Origin: an uncultured Sphingobacteriales bacterium
GTDB taxonomy: Bacteria > Bacteroidota > Bacteroidia > Chitinophagales > Chitinophagaceae
Direction: 5' to 3'
DNA length: 18,155 bases
Assembly (NCBI GenBank): GCA_946887085.1
Contig: CAMPKG010000017.1
Span: 1-18,155 of the forward strand
In this document: positions 1 to 7,476 of the stretch, piece after piece
Numbering within the stretch: position 1 is the stretch's first letter
Layout: each line of letters opens with the position of its first letter
Made by a program: the position numbers and the translations under genes
Notes under the pieces: model-generated
Databases searched by the model: none
Seen by the model: only the letters and a program-made list of their open reading frames with translations
Told to the model about the DNA's origin: nothing

Positions 1-1
1 T

Positions 2-463
2 ATCCAGGTAGAGCACGGTGTAACCGAGGAAGTGATCAACTACGACCTGATCAAAGAACAAATAAAGATAGCAGCCGGCGTGCCTATCAGCGGCCGCAAC
101 TATGAGCCGGAGATGCATGCCATCGAATGCCGTATCAATGCCGAGGACCCGTACAACGATTTCCGTCCGAGCCCCGGCAAGATCACTGTACTGCACACCC
201 CCGGCGGCCATGGGGTCCGCATCGACTCGCATATCTACGCCGGCTATACCATTCCGCCCTATTATGATTCAATGATCGCCAAGGTCATTGCCGTGGCACA
301 GACGCGCGAAGAAGCGATCAACACAATGGAAAGGGCGCTGAGCGAATACGTGATCGAGGGTGTAAAAACCACCATTCCGTTCCATATGCAGTTGATGAGG
401 GACGAAAACTTCAGGAAAGGCAACTTTACAACCAAGTTCATCGAGGGCTTCAAGCTGGTATAA
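2..463 (+). CDS. accC: Acetyl-CoA carboxylase biotin carboxylase subunit, C-terminal part (5' end outside window)
   Basis: Biotin carboxylase uses ATP and bicarbonate to carboxylate the biotin on the carrier protein, the first half-reaction of acetyl-CoA carboxylase in fatty acid synthesis. Only about the last 153 codons are here. The reading frame is open to the left edge and begins [11 protein letters not shown], matching the conserved QVEH..TE segment of the ATP-grasp domain. The C-terminal biotin carboxylase domain follows: [32 protein letters not shown] and [12 protein letters not shown]. The arginine of GVRIDSH aligns with the active-site Arg338 of E. coli AccC. The end ([11 protein letters not shown]) is a normal family terminus, so the gene is complete on this side. 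A perfect terminator hairpin lies 17 bases after the stop. A related acyl-CoA carboxylase biotin carboxylase (for example propionyl-CoA) cannot be excluded without the rest of the gene. Confidence 0.92.
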   Translation: MQVEHGVTEEVINYDLIKEQIKIAAGVPISGRNYEPEMHAIECRINAEDPYNDFRPSPGKITVLHTPGGHGVRIDSHIYAGYTIPPYYDSMIAKVIAVAQTREEAINTMERALSEYVIEGVKTTIPFHMQLMRDENFRKGNFTTKFIEGFKLV

Positions 464-480
464 AATTACCGGTCAACATA

Positions 481-517
481 TAATAAAGACATAGCATTGA
501 ACGCTATGTCTTTATTA
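481..517 (+). terminator. Intrinsic terminator after accC
   Basis: This is a perfect 15-bp stem (481-495 pairs with 503-517) with a 7-base loop. The right arm ends in TCTTTATTATTA, a T-rich tail. The stem is A/T-rich at its base and palindromic, so it could work in both directions, but only accC reads into it. It separates accC from rfbB. Confidence 0.8.
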
Positions 518-548
518 TTAAATCAACTTAAGTATCCAACGAATCAAT

Positions 549-556
549 TACTTTTG
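549..556 (+). promoter_or_regulatory. Bacteroidota -7 promoter element for rfbB
   Basis: TACTTTTG matches the Bacteroidota -7 consensus TAnnTTTG exactly and ends 4 bases before the rfbB ATG at 561. Transcription normally starts a few bases after this element, so the mRNA would have almost no 5' leader. I see no convincing -33 TTG at the expected distance. Confidence 0.55.
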
Positions 557-560
557 CGGC

Positions 561-1616
561 ATGAAAAAAACGTTGCTGATAACAGGCGGGGCCGGGTTTA
601 TAGGCTCGCATGTGGTAAGGCTTTTTGTCAATAAATACCCCGACTATAAGATCGTAAACCTGGACCTGCTCACTTATGCAGGCAACCTCGAAAACCTGAA
701 GGACATCGAGAATGCCCCGAACTATGTGTTTGAGCGTGCCGACATCTGCGATGCAGCGGCAATGATCGCTTTGTTTGAGCAATACAATTTCGACGCGGTG
801 ATACACCTGGCTGCCGAAAGCCATGTAGACCGTTCCATAGTTGACCCTAACGCTTTCATTGAAACGAACGTGATGGGCACTGCCAACCTGCTGAATGCAG
901 CGCGTGCATTGTGGAAGGGAAACTACGAAGGCAAACGTTTTTACCATGTCTCTACGGACGAAGTGTATGGTTCCTTAGGCGAAACAGGCTTCTTCCTGGA
1001 AACAACTCCTTACGATCCCCAATCGCCCTACTCTGCTTCTAAAGCAGCATCGGACCACCTGGTGCGTGCCTACGGCAATACCTACCATATGCCCTTTGTT
1101 ATCACCAATTGCTCCAACAACTATGGCCCGAACCAGTTCCCTGAAAAACTGATACCGCTGTTCATCAATAATATCCGCAACAACAAATCACTACCGGTGT
1201 ACGGCGATGGTAAATACACCCGCGACTGGCTTTACGTTGTTGACCACGCGCGTGCAATAGATATGGTTTATCATTCAGGGAAAAACGGCGAGACGTATAA
1301 CATCGGTGGTTTCAACGAGTGGCAGAACATCGAGCTGATCAAATTGACCTGCGCTAAGATGGATGAGAAGCTTGGACGCCCCGCAGGGGAGTCAGAAAAA
1401 CTGATCACTTATGTAAAAGACCGCCCCGGTCACGACAGGCGCTATGCTATTGACGCCAACAAGATCAAAAATGAGTTGGGTTGGAAACCATCGGTAACTT
1501 TTGAAGAAGGACTGAGTCAAACTATTGAATGGTACCTAAATAATGAAGACTGGCTGAACCATGTGACGTCAGGTGACTATCAAAACTATTACTCTTCTCA
1601 ATACGCACACAGATAA
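561..1616 (+). CDS. rfbB: dTDP-glucose 4,6-dehydratase
   Basis: Converts dTDP-glucose to dTDP-4-keto-6-deoxyglucose in the cytoplasm, the second step towards dTDP-rhamnose and other deoxysugars of surface polysaccharides. It is an extended short-chain dehydrogenase. The NAD-binding GGAGFIGSH lies at residues 9-17, AAESHVDRS follows, the catalytic T-D-E triad is at about 132-134 (STDEVYGS), and the YSASK motif has Tyr157 and Lys161. [14 protein letters not shown] and RDWLYVVDH are typical of RmlB. At 351 residues it is full length. The start is set by the TAnnTTTG element just upstream. The stop overlaps the rfbA start (TAATG at 1614-1618), so the two are translationally coupled. The later pathway genes rfbC and rfbD are not in the window. 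RfbB homologues such as WbpM-type epimerases/dehydratases are much less similar to these motifs. Confidence 0.95.
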   Translation: MKKTLLITGGAGFIGSHVVRLFVNKYPDYKIVNLDLLTYAGNLENLKDIENAPNYVFERADICDAAAMIALFEQYNFDAVIHLAAESHVDRSIVDPNAFIETNVMGTANLLNAARALWKGNYEGKRFYHVSTDEVYGSLGETGFFLETTPYDPQSPYSASKAASDHLVRAYGNTYHMPFVITNCSNNYGPNQFPEKLIPLFINNIRNNKSLPVYGDGKYTRDWLYVVDHARAIDMVYHSGKNGETYNIGGFNEWQNIELIKLTCAKMDEKLGRPAGESEKLITYVKDRPGHDRRYAIDANKIKNELGWKPSVTFEEGLSQTIEWYLNNEDWLNHVTSGDYQNYYSSQYAHR

Positions 1617-2485
1617 TGAAAGGAATCGTATTAGCCGGAGGTTCCGGAACCCGTCTTTACCCGCTTACCATTGCTGTCAGCAAACAGTTGATGCCGGTGT
1701 ATGACAAACCGATGGTTTATTATCCCCTGTCGACATTGATGCTGGCTGGTATCAACGAAATACTTATCATCACTACTCCAGAAGACCAGGCTGCCTTCAA
1801 AAAGCTATTGGGCAATGGCAGCCAGGTTGGTTGCCGTTTTGAGTACGTTGTACAGCCAAGGCCTGAAGGTCTCGCGCAGGCTTTCGTTTTGGGCGAGGAA
1901 TTCATCGGTAATGATTCGGTAGCGCTGGTCCTGGGCGACAACATATTCTATGGCTCAGGCATGGGCAATTTGTTGCAGAACAAAGCAAACCCTGACGGCG
2001 CTGTAGTGTTTGCCTACCAGGTTGGTGATCCGGAACGTTACGGTGTTGTCGAGTTCGACAAGAATTTTAAAGTACTGAGCATAGAAGAAAAGCCTGAACA
2101 GCCTAAGTCGAACTACGCAGTTCCGGGGCTTTATTTCTACGACAACGAAGTGGTGGCTATAGCTAAAGCGATGAAACCCTCACCACGCGGCGAGCTGGAA
2201 ATAACAGACGTCAACAAAATCTACCTGAAGAAGGGGAAATTGGAAGTAGGTGTGCTTGACCGTGGCACAGCATGGTTGGATACAGGTACGTTTGAATCAC
2301 TTCAGCAGGCCGGCCAGTTCATCGAGGTGATCGAAAAACGCCAGGGATTGAAGATAGGCTGTATAGAAGAGGTAGCCTTCAGGAAAGGCTTCATCAACAA
2401 AGAGCAGCTATTGGTATTGGCCGAAAAATTTATGAAAAGTGGTTATGGCAAATATCTTCAGCAGGTAGCCGAAGAAAGGGTTTAA
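1616..2485 (+). CDS. rfbA: Glucose-1-phosphate thymidylyltransferase
   Basis: Makes dTDP-glucose from dTTP and glucose-1-phosphate, the substrate for the dehydratase encoded just upstream. The nucleotidyltransferase signature [11 protein letters not shown] is at residues 8-18, with Arg13 in the triphosphate-binding loop. The metal-binding aspartate is Asp108 in [45 protein letters not shown] and [15 protein letters not shown] are all hallmark RmlA segments. The length of 289 residues matches the long RmlA type, which carries the C-terminal allosteric helices. Its ATG shares an A with the rfbB stop (TAATG), so the two enzymes are made from one message. A hairpin lies about 30 bases downstream. 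Identification is firm. Confidence 0.95.
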   Translation: MKGIVLAGGSGTRLYPLTIAVSKQLMPVYDKPMVYYPLSTLMLAGINEILIITTPEDQAAFKKLLGNGSQVGCRFEYVVQPRPEGLAQAFVLGEEFIGNDSVALVLGDNIFYGSGMGNLLQNKANPDGAVVFAYQVGDPERYGVVEFDKNFKVLSIEEKPEQPKSNYAVPGLYFYDNEVVAIAKAMKPSPRGELEITDVNKIYLKKGKLEVGVLDRGTAWLDTGTFESLQQAGQFIEVIEKRQGLKIGCIEEVAFRKGFINKEQLLVLAEKFMKSGYGKYLQQVAEERV

Positions 2486-2514
2486 CACAAATTTCTATCT
2501 GATAGGCTTAATTT

Positions 2515-2542
2515 CGCATCCCGCTACACAGCGGGATTTGCG
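2515..2542 (+). terminator. Probable terminator hairpin after rfbA
   Basis: ATCCCGCT (2518-2525) pairs with AGCGGGAT (2530-2537) around a 4-base ACAC loop. The stem can be extended by CGCA/TGCG across a 2-base bulge. Only short T runs follow, so termination may be partial and some transcription may continue into the DUF445 gene that starts at 2556. Confidence 0.55.
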
Positions 2543-2555
2543 TTAAAACAGTCAT

Positions 2556-3158
2556 ATGATTTTTTTGTTTCTCATACCATTTATATCTGCCTTCATAGGT
2601 TGGTTCACCAACTGGATCGCTATAAAAATGCTGTTTCATCCGAAACAGCCAAAACGTATACTTGGTATTACCTTCCATGGAATCTTTCCGAAGAGGCAAC
2701 GCCAGTTTGCGGAAAAACTGGGTGTACTGGTAGCTAACGAGCTGATACATTTCGACGAAATCGCTGCGAAGCTGAAAGATCCTCAACAATTGAAAAGCCT
2801 GGCACCCGTTATCGATCAGCACCTCGATACTTTCCTGCAGGTTAAACTGAAAGAAAAACTCCCGGTCATATCGATGTTCGTCGGTGAAGGCACGATGAAC
2901 AAGATCAAGGAAGGTATGATGGAGGAAATAGAAGTATTGCTACCTGAGATCATATCCCGCTATACAGACTCACTCAGCCAGAAGATCGACGTAGAACGCA
3001 TGGTGACTGAAAAGGTAGCTGCATTCTCCTCTGACAAGCTCGAGAATATCCTTAACAGCATCATGAAGAAAGAGTTCTTCTTCGTCGAAGTTATAGGCGG
3101 TGTGCTCGGCTTTGTGATAGGCCTGTTGCAGGTACTACTCACTTTCCTTTCGAACTAA
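2556..3158 (+). CDS. DUF445 family membrane protein
   Basis: This 200-residue protein has the hallmark N-terminal segment of the DUF445 family: a hydrophobic helix (about residues 1-23) running into GWFTNWIAIKMLFHP. A G(I/K)FPKRQRQFAEKLG segment follows. The middle (about 55-170) is charged and helical and probably extra-membrane. A second hydrophobic helix closes the protein at about 178-197. The molecular role of the family is unknown; members are membrane-anchored. It starts 70 bases after rfbA and may be partly co-transcribed through the weak hairpin between them. Its stop codon directly touches the stop codon of the convergent gene on the other strand, with no spacer. Family assignment is firm; function is not stated because none is established. 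Confidence 0.85.
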   Translation: MIFLFLIPFISAFIGWFTNWIAIKMLFHPKQPKRILGITFHGIFPKRQRQFAEKLGVLVANELIHFDEIAAKLKDPQQLKSLAPVIDQHLDTFLQVKLKEKLPVISMFVGEGTMNKIKEGMMEEIEVLLPEIISRYTDSLSQKIDVERMVTEKVAAFSSDKLENILNSIMKKEFFFVEVIGGVLGFVIGLLQVLLTFLSN

Positions 3159-3908
3159 TTATTGTTCAGCATTTTCTTGTAAGGGCTCCACAACCGGAGC
3201 CGGTATCGAAGGCCTGGCCTTTTGCCATTTAATAGCATACCCAAGATAAAAGTTAAAATCGAAAATGGCATTTTTATCGCCTTTGCCGTAACCCGCAATG
3301 TATGCAGGCGGCAGTTCGCGGAAGGCATTTTTGTTGAGCAAGAACTTGCCCCTCACTGTCCATCCCGCGAATATCCCCTTATATAGTTCCAGTTTCACTC
3401 CCGCAACCACTTCCGCCCAATGGGCTGTAAGGCTTTTTCCGGGTACCACGCCGCTTGTCGTACCCCAGAAAGGATCCCAGGTCACATAGCTGGCCTCCCC
3501 GCGTTCTATTAATCCTAATGCATATCTCGCGCCGATAAAGGCCATATCCCAGTCGTTGGCCATGCGGCGACTGAGCATGCTCTTCGTAATGCCTGCTTTG
3601 AAGAATTTGTTATTGCTTGTAAAACTTAACGTCGAGTCTTGCAGTACCGATCTGCCCCATCCGCCTTCAACAACAAAATATAATTCTTTCTTCCAGTAAT
3701 AATCCACCTCAAATTCATAGCTCCGCCGCCTGTCTGATCCGGAAAATAGTATCGGCCTGCTGATATCTGCGCTGAAGCGCAACAAATGCATGGAATCTAA
3801 AGCAGGCTGTGTAGCCACGGTATCTTCGTCATCCTGCGCTATCGCCGGCACCGACAGCAAAACGAACAATATGCTAATAATAGACCTTAACATGCTGGAT
3901 TTTTGCAT
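3159..3908 (-). CDS. Exported DUF6048-like protein, probable beta-barrel
   Basis: The protein has 249 residues with a Sec signal peptide (hydrophobic core at about 8-22, likely cleavage after AIA before QDDED). The mature part alternates polar and hydrophobic residues with many aromatic turns (SYEFEVDYYWKKELYFVVEGGWG, in pieces), as in outer-membrane or periplasmic beta-sheet proteins. Segments such as LRFSADISRP and KKELYFVVEGG resemble the Bacteroidota family DUF6048, which from memory is often found beside DUF6452. That is exactly the neighbour here, which supports the call. The stop of the upstream lipoprotein gene lies inside this gene's 5' end: the overlap is 35 bases from the ATG at 3908, or 20 bases from a second ATG at 3893. 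The two must be co-expressed. No function is known to me. Confidence 0.65.
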   Translation of the reverse strand: MQKSSMLRSIISILFVLLSVPAIAQDDEDTVATQPALDSMHLLRFSADISRPILFSGSDRRRSYEFEVDYYWKKELYFVVEGGWGRSVLQDSTLSFTSNNKFFKAGITKSMLSRRMANDWDMAFIGARYALGLIERGEASYVTWDPFWGTTSGVVPGKSLTAHWAEVVAGVKLELYKGIFAGWTVRGKFLLNKNAFRELPPAYIAGYGKGDKNAIFDFNFYLGYAIKWQKARPSIPAPVVEPLQENAEQ

Positions 3909-4377
3909 CGTTGGTTACATTGCCATTGGCAATTGTTACTGAATCGATATTGTACGTTGTATAGCGGAGGTTGTTTATTGAATAATAGTAGGTATAGCCA
4001 CAGCTGGTAGATACAAACTGCAGGCGGCGATCATAGTAGAATACAACCGTGTCGATATCAAATCTGCCTTGTTTCGCAGAATCAGGAACAATAGTTAACG
4101 ATATGCTGTCCTTATGTGGCGACAACAAAAACCTCAATTCCTTCACGTCCTTATGAGCGTACATAAAATAGTTAGGAGAGTCAAGTGAGCCCAGCAGTAC
4201 GTTCGGGAGAAGAGAATCCGATACTGCCACCCCGGTGTCCGTCTCTACGGCCTTGTAAACGCCTGCGCGGGTTTCAAACACAGTGGGTTGAAGGCAGGGG
4301 TCGTTCTCCTGTTCGCATGACATAAATGCGATGGCACACGCACATAACACAAACAATACAAACCTGAACCTAATCAT
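3874..4377 (-). CDS. DUF6452-like lipoprotein
   Basis: Starting from the ATG at 4377 this encodes 167 residues. The N-terminus (MIRFRFVLFVLCACAIAFMSCEQEND) is a signal peptide with a lipobox, AFMSC, so the protein is probably acylated on that cysteine and sits in the outer membrane or periplasm. The following NDPCLQPTVFETRAGVY and a C-terminal region rich in short beta-strands (FYYDRRLQFVSTSCGYTYYY, in pieces) fit the Bacteroidota family DUF6452. An ATG 24 bases further upstream (4401) is in frame. I prefer 4377 because it gives a standard signal peptide and overlaps the stop of the upstream gene (ATGATTAG). The gene also overlaps the next one downstream. Function unknown; pairing with the DUF6048-like protein suggests a shared envelope role. 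Confidence 0.7.
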   Translation of the reverse strand: MIRFRFVLFVLCACAIAFMSCEQENDPCLQPTVFETRAGVYKAVETDTGVAVSDSLLPNVLLGSLDSPNYFMYAHKDVKELRFLLSPHKDSISLTIVPDSAKQGRFDIDTVVFYYDRRLQFVSTSCGYTYYYSINNLRYTTYNIDSVTIANGNVTNDAKIQHVKVYY

Positions 4378-4645
4378 TGAGCGTGGTGAGAATTTTATCA
4401 ATTTCGCTGATCACATTGTCCAATTGCTTACGCATCGTTGCTTTCTCTTTATCATCCGACAGGCTGTTGCCCAGCTGAGAAGCCGTCATGCTTTGCTCCA
4501 GTGACGCCAGGTTTGTATTCAGTGATTCGATAGACTTTTGCTGATGGCTGATAGTTGCTTTCAGGCGTTCGTTCTCAGCAAGCAATACTGTATACTTCTT
4601 CAGAAGCACGTCAAGTTTATCGTTCAATACCTGAAGTTCCTGCAT
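4370..4645 (-). CDS. Small coiled-coil protein downstream of pheT
   Basis: This encodes 91 residues without a signal peptide or membrane segment. Residues 1-55 form a continuous leucine-rich heptad pattern (LQVLNDKLDVLLKKY, LLAENERLKATI, SIESLNTNLASLEQS), followed by a polar break and a final short helix (LDNVISEIDKILTTL). It overlaps pheT by the TAATG arrangement and overlaps the lipoprotein gene at its end. In many Bacteroidota, as I recall, a short coiled-coil gene sits between pheT and the cell-division gene zapA. This is probably that gene, but zapA does not follow here. Its size and coiled coil are reminiscent of ZapB-like division proteins; that is only an analogy. Real gene on overlap and codon pattern; function unknown. 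Confidence 0.75.
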   Translation of the reverse strand: MQELQVLNDKLDVLLKKYTVLLAENERLKATISHQQKSIESLNTNLASLEQSMTASQLGNSLSDDKEKATMRKQLDNVISEIDKILTTLND

Positions 4646-7047
4646 TACTCGCGTATTTGTGCCTGCAATTTCGTTTTGTAGGCAGTTACCAGTTGCTGCA
4701 TCAGTTGCTCTATCTCGGCGTCTGTTAAGGTACGGTCTTGCAATTGAAAAGTATAGCTAAGCGCATATGATTTTTTACCCGCTCCCAGTTTTTCGCTCTC
4801 AAATATGTCAAATAAACCAAACTCTTTCAAGCCTTCCAGTTTCAGTTGCTCCGTTACCTGCTGCACCTGCTGGTAAGACACTGCTTTATCGAGGACGATG
4901 GCCAGGTCGCGTTGCACCATGGGAAATTTCGGAACTTCCTTGTAGCGTATATTGCCTGCTGCTACCGCATTTTTCCAGGTACTCCAGCTGATCTCCGCAA
5001 AAAACACGTCTTGCTTTATTTCGAACGCGGACAGTTTTTTACCATCTACCTGCATAGCTTTGGCAAGCGTTTGATTCTTCCATTTCCATTCTATTGTGCC
5101 GTCTTCTGTATAATGTGTACTTGCATTGATGCCGGCGAGCGATAACAAATTTTCCATAACCCCTTTCAGGTAATAAACATCAGCTTTGGAACCTTTCTGT
5201 TGCCAGTTGGCCTGCTGAGCATTACCGGTTATCCAAAGCGCCAGCTGGGTTTCTTCCATATAGTTAGCCGGCGCCTTCTGTGTATACACGTTGCCGAATT
5301 CACACAGTAGCAGATCCTGGTTTTTGCGATTGTAGTTATACTGGACTACCTCCAGCCCGCTTTCAAGCATCGATGGACGCATCACATCCAGTTCGCTGCT
5401 CAGGCTGTTGAGCATGCGCACCAGGTCTTCCCGTTCAGGATAATATTTGCTGTTGACTATCGAGTTGGTGACGATCTCGCTAAAGCCGATACCAGAAAGC
5501 ATGTTAGCCAACTTTTCCCTGTCCTTTCTATCATTGGGCCATGGCCTTGACAACGAGATGTTCAGGCGATCTGGTATGGCAATATTGTTCAAACCGTCAA
5601 TGCGCAGTATCTCTTCAACGATATCAGCCTGTTGCAACACCTCGTGCTTATTGCTTGGCACTGATGCCGTGAAACCAGTTTCAGTTTCTTTGCTAATGCC
5701 GAAACCAAGTGTAGTCAAAATTTCCTTTGTCGCATCTTTTGAATATTGTTTACCGGCCAGTTTGTTGACGTACTCATAAGTAACATTTATAGTGACTGGT
5801 TCCAATTTTTTGGTATAAACGTCGATGACGTCGGAGGCAATTTTTGCACCGCATAGTTCAACGATCATGGCAGCAGCGCGTTTAAGCGCTACATCAACCA
5901 GGTTTATATCAACGCCTTTTTCAAAATGAGTAGCAGCATCCGTCCTCAAACCATGATGCAGCGATGTGCGGCGTACATATGATGGTGTGAAATAGGCACT
6001 CTCGAGAAATATCTTCGTTGTAGCATCGCTGACGCCGCTGTGCAAACCGCCAAACACGCCGGCTATACACATCCCTTCAGATTCATTACAGATCATCAGG
6101 TCGCTTCCAAGAAGTGTTCTTTCCTTCTCGTCAAGCGTGGTGAATTTGCTCCCTTCTTTCCCGAAACGCACTACGATCTTACCGCCCTTTATCTTGTCAG
6201 CATCAAATGCATGCAGCGGTTGTCCATATTCATGCAAAACGAAATTCGTAATGTCCACAACGTTATTGATCGGCCGGGACCCGATTGCTTTGAGTCGCTC
6301 CTGGAGCCATTCCGGCGATGGTGCCACTTTCACATCGGTCAACGTAATGCCCATATACCTGGGACAAGCTTCTATAGCTTCTATTGTAACGTTGATATCA
6401 AGATTATCGTTTTTTGCAGGAAGCTTAAAATCAGGCAATTGCACAGAATGCTTGCTGCCAGCGTGATGCGTGAGATAAGCGCGAACATCTTTTGCCACAC
6501 CTATATGGCTCATCGCATCTGAGCGATTTGGTGTCAACCCGATATGGATGACATGATCAGCTTCGGGAATATTGAAGTAAGTTTTGGCCAGAGTGCCTAT
6601 TGGCGCGTCTCCCGGCAGTATCTTGATGCCTGAATGGTCTTTGCCAAGCCCTATCTCATCATCAGCACAGATCATTCCTTCGCTTTCTTCTCCACGTATT
6701 TTTGCTCTTTTTATCAGGAAAGATTCGCCTTCTGTAGGGTGAACGGTAGTGCCTACAGGCGCTACGATAACGCGCTGGCCGGCAGCCACATTGGGTGCTC
6801 CGCATACTATTTTCAACGGCTCTCCGGAGCCTATACTAACTGTTGTAATTTTAAGCTTGTCCGCATTGGGGTGTTTTTCACAGGTCAATACCTCCCCTAT
6901 CACAAGCCCCTCAAGGCTTCCCTTAATCGCCTCTACAGGCTCAACAGCTTCCACTTCAAGGCCTATTGATGTCAAAATATCGCTCAAATCTCCCACCGGG
7001 ACTGGTTTTGGCAGGTAATTGAGCAACCATTGATAAGAAATAATCAT
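4645..7047 (-). CDS. pheT: Phenylalanine--tRNA ligase beta subunit
   Basis: The beta subunit of the cytoplasmic (alphabeta)2 enzyme that charges tRNA-Phe. At 800 residues it has the full bacterial layout. The start MIISYQWLLNYLP is typical. An EMAP-type tRNA-binding domain follows at about 42-150 (CEKHPNADKLKI, VVCGAPNV-like KIVCGAPNVAAGQ, GMICADDEIGLG). Next come the B3/B4 domain with the editing site (about 215-390; RPINNVVDITNFVLHEYGQPLHAFD), a B5 domain (about 405-475), the catalytic-like core, and a C-terminal anticodon-binding domain (about 705-798; FPMVQRDLAIVLD, FDIFESEKLGAGKKSYALSY). pheS is not in the window, so the two subunits are encoded apart, unlike in E. coli. It is the first gene of a four-gene run on the minus strand, and its stop overlaps the next start. 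Confidence 0.97.
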   Translation of the reverse strand: MIISYQWLLNYLPKPVPVGDLSDILTSIGLEVEAVEPVEAIKGSLEGLVIGEVLTCEKHPNADKLKITTVSIGSGEPLKIVCGAPNVAAGQRVIVAPVGTTVHPTEGESFLIKRAKIRGEESEGMICADDEIGLGKDHSGIKILPGDAPIGTLAKTYFNIPEADHVIHIGLTPNRSDAMSHIGVAKDVRAYLTHHAGSKHSVQLPDFKLPAKNDNLDINVTIEAIEACPRYMGITLTDVKVAPSPEWLQERLKAIGSRPINNVVDITNFVLHEYGQPLHAFDADKIKGGKIVVRFGKEGSKFTTLDEKERTLLGSDLMICNESEGMCIAGVFGGLHSGVSDATTKIFLESAYFTPSYVRRTSLHHGLRTDAATHFEKGVDINLVDVALKRAAAMIVELCGAKIASDVIDVYTKKLEPVTINVTYEYVNKLAGKQYSKDATKEILTTLGFGISKETETGFTASVPSNKHEVLQQADIVEEILRIDGLNNIAIPDRLNISLSRPWPNDRKDREKLANMLSGIGFSEIVTNSIVNSKYYPEREDLVRMLNSLSSELDVMRPSMLESGLEVVQYNYNRKNQDLLLCEFGNVYTQKAPANYMEETQLALWITGNAQQANWQQKGSKADVYYLKGVMENLLSLAGINASTHYTEDGTIEWKWKNQTLAKAMQVDGKKLSAFEIKQDVFFAEISWSTWKNAVAAGNIRYKEVPKFPMVQRDLAIVLDKAVSYQQVQQVTEQLKLEGLKEFGLFDIFESEKLGAGKKSYALSYTFQLQDRTLTDAEIEQLMQQLVTAYKTKLQAQIRE

Positions 7048-7069
7048 CCGTTTTTGAGAAAATTTGCTG

Positions 7070-7077
7070 TAAAGATA
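7070..7077 (-). promoter_or_regulatory. Possible -7 promoter element for pheT
   Basis: On the minus strand this reads TATCTTTA, one base from the Bacteroidota consensus TAnnTTTG. It lies 22 bases before the pheT ATG. No clear -33 element is visible, so the assignment is tentative. Confidence 0.35.
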
Positions 7078-7140
7078 GCCTATAGCCGCCTATCATGATA
7101 GTAAACGGCATCCTTTTAAAAAAATCGGCCTCTCGCTTCT

Positions 7141-7249
7141 TTATCAACATTTTTTTGTGGGTAATGTGTGAATACCTGTGTGTGGATAACTTGACAATGT
7201 GGATATCACCATCATTTTGGAACTTTGAGGTGGAAAAACCTGTGTACAA
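7141..7249. promoter_or_regulatory. Cluster of DnaA-box-like sites between pheT and dnaB
   Basis: The 429-base divergent gap 7048-7476 holds five matches to the DnaA box TTATnCACA or its complement within 109 bases. The exact one is TGTGGATAA at 7181-7189. One-mismatch sites are TTATCAACA (7141-7149, opposite orientation), TGTGGGTAA (7156-7164), TGTGGATAT (7198-7206) and TGTGTACAA (7241-7249). Four share one orientation. An A/T-rich run lies on the left (7112-7124) and a T run at 7150-7156, but no long A/T-rich unwinding element is obvious. It could be part of a replication origin or a DnaA-controlled promoter region for dnaB or pheT. The rest of the gap (7250-7476) shows no gene or strong promoter match. 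Confidence 0.5.
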
Positions 7250-7476
7250 ACTGTGCACTGCCTGCTGAAAATTTTAGAATTGGCAATCGCTTTGACCATT
7301 CGTTTTTCCATCTACATTAGTTCTCAACCTCAGCTCTTAACACTCCGGTAATCTTCGCATAACATTTTCGAAATGTAACATGCGTTAAAAACAGAAAGAG
7401 GACTGTACTAAGCCGGAAAACAAGGGTTTGAGGAGAACAACAACATTAATACAACAGGATAACGTACTAACCATCA

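Noticed and set aside
561..2485. Start of a full O-antigen or capsule gene cluster
   Set aside because: Only rfbB and rfbA are present. No glycosyltransferase, flippase, polymerase, rfbC or rfbD follows; the next genes are unrelated.
6040..6522. Open frames of 160 and 109 codons on the plus strand
   Set aside because: They are antisense to pheT, which has all its domains intact on the minus strand.
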